A DNA stretch of 64,000 nt from Siphonodentalium dalli. Taxonomy: Eukaryota > Mollusca > Scaphopoda > Gadilida > Siphonodentaliidae. The stretch spans positions 106,482,278 through 106,546,277 of the forward strand of contig CP136069.1 in the NCBI GenBank assembly GCA_032622095.1, read 5' to 3'. The position numbers were made by a program, and so were the translations under genes. The notes under the pieces were generated by a model. It ran no database searches. It was given only the letters and a program-made list of their open reading frames with translations, and was not told the origin of the DNA. Of the stretch, positions 14,699 to 23,600 are shown in pieces (position 1 is the first letter of the stretch; each line of letters starts with the position of its first letter).

Positions 14699-14941
14699 AA
14701 AACGAGATATCATTTAAATATTTGTTCAATAATATCACCTGGTCATAACAGTGTCGACACTCCATACGTGAGCACACTCAATTCGATCACATTGATGAAT
14801 TCTTAGTGTAAAACACAGAACATTCACATCAAGTCTATACCCGGGGGTTTCAAACCGCACCTACGTTTTGCTGAGTTTATCGGTAGAATAAAAGCGCACA
14901 TGACGCCGGTTCGAATCGCTATGTAATGGTGATACACCCCA

Positions 14942-14957
14942 CGACATATATATGTCG
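14942..14957. repeat. Perfect 16-bp palindrome CGACATATATATGTCG
   Basis: Self-complementary over 16 bases. It is repeated exactly at 15671-15686 in the next unit. The other half-motif carries CGACATATACATGTCG, with the symmetry broken by one base. Confidence 0.9.
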
Positions 14958-16279
14958 ACAACCCGCCGTGTGTTCGTTTTGGACAAACGTGACACTTGTC
15001 CGAAAATAAGACGTAAAACTCAGAATATTCAGAACTAAACTATACATCGGTGTACCCGGGGGTTTCAAACCGCACTTAAGATTTGCTCTGTTTTTCAGTA
15101 GAATTGAAGTGCAAATGACGCCGGTTCGAATGCATTTGCCATGGTGATATACCCCACGACATATACATGTCGACAGAACCCGCAATCGACACATGTGAGG
15201 AGCGTAGTTCTTGTTCGCAACTAAGGTGGTTTTCGAACCATACTCGCGATTCTGTTGCAAACTATATTGGGCTGAATGTCTCCAAATTCACGTCCTTAGC
15301 CATATATAAACGGTAATCGTGTTATCCCACCCTGTATATACGAGCGAAGGTAACCATGCTCCTTGTACATCCATCTTTTCGATTTTATGTTTAATTTTAA
15401 ATTAAATTTGAATAAATTTAAAATTAAAAAAACGAGATATCATTTAAATATTTGTTCAATAATATCACCTGGTCATAACAGTGTCGACACTCCATACGTG
15501 AGCACACTCAATTCGATCACATTGATGAATTCTTAGTGTAAAACACAGAACATTCACATCAAGTCTATACCCGGGGTTTCAAACCGCACCTACGTTTTGC
15601 TGAGTTTATCGGTAGAATAAAAGCGCACGTGACGCTGGTTCGAATCGCTATGTAATGGTGATACACCCCACGACATATATATGTCGACAACCCGCCGTTT
15701 GTTCGTTTTGGACAAACGTGACACTTGTCCGAAAATAAGACGTAAAACTCAGAATATTCAGAACTAAACTATACATCGGTGTACCCGGGGGTTTCAAACC
15801 GCACTTAAGATTTGCTCTGTTTTTCAGTAGAATTGAAGTGCAAATGACGCCGGTTCGAATGCATTTGCCATGGTGATATACACCACGACATATACATGTC
15901 GACAGAACTCGCAATCGACACATGTGAGGAGCGTAGTTCTTGTCCGCAACTAAGGTGGTTTTCGAACCATAGTCGCGATTCTGTTGCAAACTATATTGGG
16001 CTGAATATCTCCAAATTCACGACCTTAGCCATATATAAACGGTAATAGTGTTATCCCACCCTGTATATACTAGCAAAGGTAACCATGCTCCTTGTACATC
16101 CATCTTTTCGATTTTATGTTTAATTTTAAATTAAATTTGAATAAATTTAAAATTAAAAAAACGAGATATCCTTTAAATATTTGTTGAATAATATCACCTG
16201 GTCATAACAGTGTCGACACTCCATACGTGAGCACACTCAATTCGATCAGATTGATGAATTCTTAGTGTAAAACACAGAA

Positions 16280-16630
16280 CACTGATTCAGGCCGAAAGTC
16301 TGTCGATGAATCCGGAGGTTTTAAATCGCACCTAGGATGATTTGCTGAGTTTTTTCAGTTGACGTGAAGCCCAATGACGCCATTTCGAATGCCGTTGTCG
16401 CAGTGATGTACCCCAGGACCTATACATGTCGACAGAACAGGCCAGCGGCTAATGTAGGAGCGCTGTTCTCGTTAAAATGATGGCGTAAAACGTATTGTAG
16501 AATGTTTTTACTGACAAAAAGTCTGAATGTTTAAACCTATGAGAACCTATAGGAATTGTTCCGTTTCTCCGTGTCGGTGGAATATGAATAGCCCAAAGAC
16601 ATCATATACATATATATTATGCCTGTCCTC
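16280..16630. other. Diverged half-motif and spacer
   Basis: Starts with a degraded copy of the 730-bp unit half-motif (TCCGGAGGTTTTAAATCGCAC, about 16310-16330, to ATACATGTCGACAGAAC near 16440), then single-copy sequence up to the GC hairpin. No gene is seen. Confidence 0.6.
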
Positions 16631-16665
16631 CGGTCCGTTGTACGGACCGCACATAATCACCTAAT
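16631..16665 (+). other. Helitron-like 3' end: GC hairpin then CTAA-T
   Basis: CGGTCCGT-TGT-ACGGACCG (16631-16649) is a perfect 8-bp stem with a 3-base loop. Eleven bases later comes CTAA (16661-16664) followed by T. Helitron 3' ends have a short GC-rich hairpin 10-12 bases before CTRR and insert 5' of a host T, so the geometry fits. The matching 5' TC end was not found and no Rep/helicase gene is present. A chance hairpin remains possible. Confidence 0.35.
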
Positions 16666-17590
16666 AAAGGTATGTTACCTACAATATAAATATTTTCCGC
16701 CATAATCAAGGCTTATCATCCTTTATGTATGTTTCTAAAATGAGAATAATCGGCTTTATTTAATTAATTTACATTTTTTTAATTCTTACTACAACCGTGT
16801 TAAAAGAAATTCAGAAACATGTTTAATGTGGCGATGTATGCTTACATTTGGTAAATAGGTTCAAATAGCACGTTAATACATCCTTGTGATAAACTAATTA
16901 GTGATGTAACACACATTCTATCAGCCGATAATTACCCGGGGGTATCAAACCGCACTGCCGTGTACAATTAGCTGGTTTGGACTGGGCCTGCTTTGCAGAG
17001 GCGCCGACCGCGTCACGAGTGTAGCATAATAATGTGTGCATATATATGAAATTACTTTGATATTGATAATTCTTGAACATTATATTAATTGTTGAAAATG
17101 ATCATTTTAAATTAAATTTGGAAAAACTAAATTTTATTTATAAATTTTGATCCGAGTTTTTAATTTTTTGTTTAAAATTAAAATTTAAAAAAACTTTAGT
17201 TACGTTTTGAACATTAAATGCGAAAGTTTAAAGTTATGTGAAACACTCCGGTAGGGTGATAAAATAGAAATGGATAATAATCTTGCTGAAAGTAGTTATT
17301 TTTACAAATATTATATCCAAATTGACAAAACACACCGTAATTCTTATATATTCATTAAATACAGTGACCCCCCCCCCCCCGATGGCGAAATCGGTTGTGT
17401 TCGTTTACCGCCGATAGTTGCGTCCCGAATCGGGAAGTAAATATTTAAATTGAGCGTAGTTCAGACGATGTTTTCTAAGAAGTGGTACGGTCGATTTGTT
17501 TGAGATGTTCGGCAATGTTAGTAGAATTCTGCATTTCCCCAGTTGGCATAGCGCCTGCTTACTAACTAATCAGTTTCACGCGCCCGAACA
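16666..17590. other. AT-rich spacer with a C13 run
   Basis: Mostly single-copy AT-rich DNA. It contains a fragment of the half-motif (CCCGGGGGTATCAAACCGCAC at 16935), imperfect AT hairpins at 17100-17190, and a run of 13 C at 17368-17380. No gene, tRNA or other RNA is recognisable. Confidence 0.6.
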
Positions 17591-18112
17591 AGTGCATAAT
17601 ATGTCTTTAACTTATGAATTTGTGTAATGCTATATCCAATTTTTCAGCCATTTGTTAGAACACGATATCGCCGAACAAACTACCGAAACCATTTGCGTAT
17701 ATGTAATATGAACAAACACAAGAAAATAGCAATGCCAACTAAAATAAAATGCGACAACAAAACAAGACACGGATACAAAGGCCATAGACACAGATAAACA
17801 AATATGCATATATATATATAATTCAATATATGAAATTGTTTTTTATTATAAAAGATTTTATCTGACAATTCTTTGTTCATTGACGAAATCAATCCGGCCA
17901 AATATACCCTAACAAAGCCAACCGCAAGTAATACTGCGGCAACTCTTTGATGTCGCGGATTATTCACACCTCCCGCACTGTCCCTGAAAAGAGTCGGTGC
18001 CGCTCTGCATTGGGATGCATACCACGGGGTAAACACTGCTGACCACGCTATTAGCATGGATGACCACGGCATGAACACGACTTCAACACGGATGACCACG
18101 GAGTGCACTCAG
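17591..18112 (+). repeat. TE1 right-side tandem duplication, copy 1
   Basis: From AGTGCATAATATGTC to GTGCACTCAG, about 522 bp; repeated next door at 18113-18594. It includes a CCGCAAGTAATACTGCGG stem and TGAMCACG motifs near its end. A 142-codon minus-strand frame (18108-17680) with hydrophobic stretches lies here, but it is not conserved in copy 2, so it is not called as a gene. Confidence 0.92.
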
Positions 18113-18594
18113 AGTGCATAATATGTCTTTAACTTATGAATTTGTGTAATGTTATATCCAACTTTTCAGCCATTTGTTGCGACACGATATCGACGCACAA
18201 ACTACCGAAACCGTTTGCATACATGTAATATGAACAAACACAAGAAAATATTAATGCCAACTAAAATAAAACGCGACAACAAAACATGACACGGATATAA
18301 AGACCATTGACACGGATTAACAAACATGCATATATATAATTAAATATATGAAATTGTTTTTTATTATAAAATATTTTATCTGACAATTCTTTATTCATTG
18401 ACGAAATCAATCCGGGCCAAATATACCCGAAAAAAGCCTACCGCAAGTAATACTGCGGCAACTCTTTGATGTCGCGGATTATTCACACCTCCCGCACTGT
18501 CCCTGAAAATAGTAGATGCCATAAACACGGCTGACCACGCTATTAACACGGCATGAACACGACTTCAACACGGATGACCACGGCGTGTACTCAG
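18113..18594 (+). repeat. TE1 right-side tandem duplication, copy 2
   Basis: About 482 bp. It matches 17591-18112 apart from scattered substitutions and a roughly 40-bp deletion after CACTGTCCCTGAAAA, where copy 1 has GCTCTGCATTGGGATGC. It leads directly into the right subterminal motif cluster, so tandem growth appears to have occurred at the TE1 end. Confidence 0.92.
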
Positions 18595-18710
18595 ATGACC
18601 ACGACATTGAACATGCCATGTTCAGACCGTTTTTGAACACGCTGGCCATTTTTCTGAAGTTGACCACGCTAAGACCACGCGCGATTTTTCCGTGTTTTTT
18701 CCGTGTTACA
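18513..18710. repeat. TE1 right subterminal TGAMCACG repeat cluster
   Basis: Same motif family as the left end: GCTGACCACGC, TTAACACGG, ATGAACACG, TCAACACGG, ATGACCACGG, TTGAACACG and TTGACCACGC. It adjoins the right terminal repeat. The motif family also fills 11816-11940, 12045-12090 and 18038-18107, so it is specific to TE1 and absent from TE2 and the satellite. Confidence 0.75.
18673..18708 (+). repeat. TE1 direct subterminal repeat, right copy
   Basis: Same orientation as 11041-11077 and about 47 bp inside the right end. Differences from the left copy are confined to the middle TGGCTTTT/TGTTTTTT stretch and one base of length. Confidence 0.85.
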
Positions 18711-18732
18711 ATGTTGGCCACGCGTGGTTTTG

Positions 18733-18755
18733 AAAAAACCACGGGCCTTGTACTG
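18733..18755 (-). repeat. TE1 right terminal inverted repeat
   Basis: Read on the minus strand it begins CAGTACAAGGCCCGTG followed by GTTTTTT. Just inside it lies the 10-bp palindrome CCACGCGTGG (about 18718-18727), which has no partner at the left end. Confidence 0.9.
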
Positions 18756-18832
18756 TATATAGGTATCCCCACCACACACATATATAGCTATCCCCACCAC
18801 ATAAATATATAGGTATCTCCACCACACACATA
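18756..18832. repeat. Three-unit satellite island between TE1 and TE2
   Basis: Seventy-seven bases made of three satellite units sit between the two inserted elements. The island begins with TATATAGG (the second TA of the TE1 target duplication) and ends with ACATA (the first copy of the TE2 target duplication). It matches 22538-22614 except for one base: GCTATCC here, GGTATCC there. It is therefore an original piece of the array isolated by two independent insertions, not a new seeding of satellite. Confidence 0.97.
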
Positions 18833-18846
18833 CAAGTCCGTAGCCA
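18833..18846 (+). repeat. TE2 left terminal inverted repeat
   Basis: CAAGTCCGTAGCCA; pairs with 20299-20312 on the other strand with one mismatch at position 5. Confidence 0.88.
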
Positions 18847-18914
18847 GCCACTAGCAAAGACAGTTCGACATATATTATGAGGGCATTGGACACGAACTGT
18901 GAAGCGACGAGATG

Positions 18915-18990
18915 GGGTGTCCCCTATCGCATTGAGGGGGGGGGGGGCGGGGGTCCGGGGTTTCTCCTCCGGGGAAAACTTTTGAAAAAT
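18915..18990. other. G-rich block with a G12 run in TE2
   Basis: Contains 12 G at 18936-18947, then CGGGGGTCCGGGG and a CTCCTCCGGGGAAAA stretch leading into TTTTGAAAAATACGATGCAAA. From general knowledge, similar G-rich to GGAAAATTTT transitions are frequent in DNA transposons of marine invertebrates. It is a candidate G-quadruplex site. Confidence 0.5.
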
Positions 18991-19330
18991 ACGATGCAAA
19001 CGGCGTACTTTAGATCCGCCCTGAAACATAAAAGTTGAGCTTTGATTTTTTCCAAGTTTTCTCTCACAGGCCTGGATCTGAACGGTATATATAAAGCCTA
19101 GCTATTCTAAATGAACCAATTGTCTTGTGCATGGGGGAGTAACATACTCCACTGGGCCTGACCATGGATCGAACCAGTATCAGATATGTTTGTGACCTGA
19201 ACCTGAAAATTTCTTAATCCTAACATCTATAGTAGTCTATCTGCATGGAATATCACCTCCCCCCGATTTGTTTTTCTTAAGTTATTTATAAGTTTTTAAC
19301 TGACCATATGGGAGGGACCAGGACACACTA

Positions 19331-19349
19331 GGCCGACCATGGATCGGCC
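19331..19349. other. Palindromic hairpin GGCCGA-CCATGGA-TCGGCC in TE2
   Basis: Six-base stem around a CCATGG core. A related phrase, GGCCTGACCATGGATCG, lies upstream at 19155-19171, so the segment was probably duplicated within TE2. No protein-binding role can be assigned. Confidence 0.55.
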
Positions 19350-19428
19350 CTGTGTGAGAATTGTTTTAAAATCTGAACATACAAATTACAAAAACCTAGT
19401 ATCTATTGATTAGCCCCAGTGTTTCCAA

Positions 19429-19692
19429 ATGTTAGAAACTTTAAACCTGACACCCCCTATAAGATCCTATAAGGTTGCAAAATTTCCAATTGATGGTCAT
19501 TTCAGTCAAAAATTTGGACCAAAAGTAGGAAAATATGTAAATGATGGTCTAAAACAAAATGTTCCCCACCAAAGGATTGTTGGAAAATCGATCTATGAAA
19601 TCGATTTTAACCTATTGATTCGTGTGACATTTCCAACTATTGTTATGTCGGGCATGATATTTCGAACAGTTGAAAAATTTGACCAAGGTTGA
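19429..19692 (+). other. Unassigned 87-codon reading frame in TE2
   Basis: The only frame in TE2 with ordinary amino-acid composition; it starts MLETLNLTPP and ends VEKFDQG before a TGA. I see no catalytic DDE/D motif, zinc finger, helix-turn-helix or signal peptide. There is no ribosome or splice evidence that supports translation. It could be a remnant of a transposase exon or of captured host sequence, or simply chance. Listed so the stretch is not blank; I do not claim a gene. Confidence 0.2.
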
Positions 19693-19699
19693 TGGACAT

Positions 19700-20298
19700 A
19701 GCTTAATTGGCACTATGTAGTATTTTCGTGTACCTGCCTCTGCCCCCGGATATGTGCTTTACACGACACCCTTTCGCTGTATGTATGGGTCTTTATATCC
19801 AGTGATTCTGGCATGCTAGGCCCTACGTTTAGTTGGTTATGTTGATGAACCACATGCAGGTCGAATTCCGGAGCCGTAAGCTGTTTCACATACCTGCGGC
19901 TGGTGCAGTTAGACGCATCCGATTTCAAAACGGTGCGCTTAACTGCGTCCACCGCAACCCCAGTAATATATGTATGGTTTGAAACGTTGTACCTATATAA
20001 TCCGATAACCGCATGCACCAGCAGCCTGTCAGTGAAAGCAGCTTTATACCCGACATTTGTTGGCGGTCTATATGTGTTGAATTTGTGTGCACCAGTCTCT
20101 ATTCAAATTAAGTCTGCATGTAGTATATGACAATATCTATATATACGTACATACGTCGTTTGTTCGAAGGGAGCAAAATTTTGCCGTTTGGCGATCAACT
20201 GCTGCACATGACACGTTCACCCGAACGGCGAACGTCAATTACCACCACCGGGCACACGTAGGCAGAAGGGCCGTTCGTTCGAAGGGTACGAACCCCCG
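19700..20298. other. TE2 right-hand spacer
   Basis: Single-copy DNA of mixed composition. Short frames on both strands (87-101 codons or fewer) overlap each other and show no domain. Nothing else is recognisable apart from the repeated TTCGAAGGG near the right end. Confidence 0.5.
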
Positions 20299-20312
20299 TG
20301 GCTACGGGCTTG
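20299..20312 (-). repeat. TE2 right terminal inverted repeat
   Basis: On the minus strand reads CAAGCCCGTAGCCA, then CGGGGGTTCG, where it departs from the left end. TTCGAAGGG inside it (about 20278) also occurs near 20164, a small subterminal repeat. Confidence 0.88.
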
Positions 20313-20654
20313 ACATATATAGGTATCCCCACCACATACATATATAGGTATCCCCACCACATACATATATAGATATCCCCACCACATACATCTATATGTA
20401 TCCCCACCACATACATCTATAGGTATTCCCACCACATACTTCTATAGGTATCCCCACCACACACATATATAGGTATCCCCACCATATACATATATAGGTA
20501 GCCCCACCACACACACAAATATAGGTATCCCCACCACATACATATATAGGTATCCCGCCACACACATATATAGGTATCCCATCACACACATATATAGGTC
20601 TCCCCACCACATACATATATAGGTATCCCCGCCACACACATATATAGGTATCCC

Positions 20655-23600
20655 CGCCTAACACATATATAGGTATCTCCACCACATACATATATAGGTA
20701 TCCCCGCCACATACATATATAGGTCTCCCCGCCACATACATATATAGGTATCCCCGCCATACATATATAGGTATCCCCACCACACACATATATAGGTCTC
20801 CTCACCACACTCATATATAGGTATCCCTGCCAGATACATCTATAGGTCTCACCACCACACACATCTATAGGTATCCCCACCACATACATATATAGGTATC
20901 CCCGCCACACACATATATAGGTATCCCCACTACACAGATATATAGGTAGCACCACCACACACATATATAGGTATCCCCGCCACATACATATATAGGTATC
21001 CCCACCACACACATATATAGGTATCACCACCACACACATATATAGGTATCCCCACCACATACATATATAGGTATCCCCATTACACACTTCTATAGGTATC
21101 CCCACCACACACATCTATAGGTATCCCAACCACACACATCTATAGGTATCCCCACCACATAAATATGTAGGTATCACCACCATATACATATATAGGTAGC
21201 CCCACCACACACAAATATAGGTATCCCCACCACATACACATATAGGTATCCCGCCACACACATATATAGGTATCCCCACCAGACACATATATAGGTCTCC
21301 CCACCACATACATATATAGGTATCCCCGCCACACACATATATAGGTATCCCCGCCTAACACATATATAGGTATCCCCACCACACACATATATAGGTATCC
21401 CCACCACATACATATATAGGTATCCCCACCACACACATATATAGGTATCCCCACCACACACATCTATATGTAACCCCACCACACACATCTATAGGTATTC
21501 CCACCACATGAATATGTAGGTATCCCCACCATATACATATATAGGTATCCCCACCATATACATATATAGGTATCCCCACCACATACATCTATAGGTATCC
21601 CCACCACACACATATATAGGTATCCCCACCACATACATATATAGGTATCCCCACCACACACATCTATAGGTATCCCCACCACACACATCCATAGGTATCC
21701 CCACCACACACATCTATAGGTATCCCCATCACATAAATATGTAGGTATCCCCACCATATACATATATAGGTATCCCCACCACACACATATATAGGTATCC
21801 CCACCACATACATATATAGGTCTCGACGCCACATACATCCATAGGTCTCCCCACCACATACATATATAGGTATCACCACCACATACATATATAGGTATCC
21901 CCACCACATACATATATAGGTATCCCTACCACACACATATATAGGTATCCCCGCCACACACATATATAGGTATCCCCACCACATACATATATAGGTATCC
22001 CCACCACACACATTTATAGGTATCCCCGCCACATACATATATAGGTATCACCACCACACACATATATAGGTCTCCCCACCACCTACATCTATAGGTATCC
22101 CCACCACACACATCAATAGATATCCCCACCACACACATATATAGGTATCCCCACCACACACATATATAGGTATCCCCACCATACACATCTATAGGTATCC
22201 CCACCACACACATATATAGGTATCCCCGCCAAATACATATATAGGTATCCCCACCACATACATATATAGGTATCACCACCACACACATATATATGTATCC
22301 CCACCACATACATATATAGGTATCCCCACCACATACATCTATAAGTATCCCCACCACACACATATATAGGTATCCCCACCACATACATATATAGGTATCC
22401 CCACCACATACATATATAGGTATCCCCACCACAAACATATATAGATATCCCCACCACATACATATATAGGTATCCCCACCAAATACATATATAGGTATCC
22501 CCGCCACATACATATATATGTATCACCACCACACACATATATAGGTATCCCCACCACACACATATATAGGTATCCCCACCACATAAATATATAGGTATCT
22601 CCACCACACACATATATAGGTATCCCCACCACATACATATATAGGTATCCCCACCACATACATATATAGATATCCCCACCACATACATCTATATGTATCC
22701 CCACCACATACATCTATAGGTATTCCCACCACATACTTCTATAGGTATCCCCACCACACACATATATAGGTATCCCCACCATATACATATATAGGTAGCC
22801 CCACCACACACACAAATATAGGTATCCCCACCACATACATATATAGGTATCCCGCCACACACATATATAGGTATCCCATCACACACATATATAGGTCTCC
22901 CCACCACATACATATATAGGTATTCCCGCCACACACATATATAGGTATCCCCGCCTAACACATATATAGGTATCTCCACCACACACATATATAGGTATCC
23001 CCGCCACATACATATATAGGTCTCCCCGCCACATACATATATAGGTATCCCCGCCATACATATATAGGTATCCCCACCACACACATATATAGGTCTCCTC
23101 ACCACACTCATATATAGGTATCCCTGCCACATACATCTATAGGTCTCACCACCACACACATCTATAGGTATCCCCACCACATACATATATAGGTATCCCC
23201 GCCACACACATATATAGGTATCCCCACTACACAGATATATAGGTAGCACCACCACACACATATATAGGTATCCCCGCCACATACATATATAGGTATCCCC
23301 ACCACACACATATATAGGTATCACCACCACACACATATATAGGTATCCCCACCACATACATATATAGGTATCCCCATTACACACTTCTATAGGTATCCCC
23401 ACCACACACATCTATAGGTATCCCAACCACACACATCTATAGGTATCCCCACCACATAAATATGTAGGTATCACCACCATATACATATATAGGTAGCCCC
23501 ACCACACACAAATATAGGTATCCCCACCACATACACATATAGGTATCCCGCCACACACATATATAGGTATCCCCACCACACACATATATAGGTCTCCCCA

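Larger units (their letters stand above)
14250..16279 (+). repeat. 730-bp tandem repeat array in TE1 (about 2.8 copies)
   Basis: The phrase GACAAACGTGACACTTGTCC starts copies at 14250, 14982 and 15711 (spacings 732 and 729). The third copy follows the pattern to about 16279, then diverges. Each copy holds two versions of a roughly 125-bp half-motif that runs from CCCGGGGGTTTCAAACCGCAC through GACGCCGGTTCGAAT to ACGACATATAYATGTCGACA. Half-motif starts are at 14323, 14840, 15055, 15570 and 15784, with a degraded one near 16311 and a fragment at 16935. Minus-strand frames of 113 codons in copies two and three (15260-14919, 15989-15648) share most residues because the DNA is repeated; copy one is cut short, so I do not call a gene. 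Confidence 0.93.
11004..18755. mobile_element. TE1: large gene-poor element with Tc1/mariner-type ends
   Basis: A 7,752-bp insertion in the satellite. Ends are inverted: both start CAGTA and share CAGTAYAAGGCCCGTG plus a T run (23 bp, two mismatches). The array bases TA are duplicated on both sides (11002-11003 and 18756-18757), shown by the empty site at 22538. TA duplication plus CAGT ends is the Tc1/mariner signature. No DDE/D transposase is recognisable, so the element is non-autonomous or has lost its gene. At 7.75 kb it is far larger than usual Tc1 elements (about 1.3-2.5 kb), and its interior is mostly tandem repeats. Alternatives are a small Tc1-like element enlarged by nested insertions, or an unrecognised TA-targeting family. 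Confidence 0.85.
18833..20312. mobile_element. TE2: 1,480-bp element with CAAGYCCGTAGCCA ends
   Basis: Inserted in the array 77 bp after TE1. The ends are inverted: CAAGTCCGTAGCCA at the left and, on the minus strand at the right, CAAGCCCGTAGCCA, 14 bp with one mismatch. ACATA is duplicated at 18828-18832 and 20313-20317, confirmed by a single copy in the empty site at 22610. A 5-bp duplication argues against Tc1, hAT and piggyBac. Transib also makes 5 bp, but its ends start CACWRTG, so I leave the superfamily open. No transposase is recognisable; it is probably non-autonomous. Confidence 0.88.

Noticed and set aside
14392-15860. GGTTCGAAT phrases resembling a Pol III B box, suggesting a tRNA-derived SINE
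   Set aside because: No A box at the right distance, no cloverleaf and no A-rich tail; a chance match within the half-motif is simpler.
14919-15989. Repeated 113-codon minus-strand frames
   Set aside because: Similarity follows from the 730-bp DNA repeat; the three differences between copies are all amino-acid changes, and the first copy is truncated.
17680-18108. 142-codon minus-strand frame with hydrophobic stretches
   Set aside because: The neighbouring 18113-18594 copy does not keep the frame, there is no recognisable domain, and composition fits random AT-rich DNA.
11004-20312. TE1 and TE2 as one composite element
   Set aside because: They have different ends and different target duplications, and are separated by 77 bp of original array that matches the empty site.
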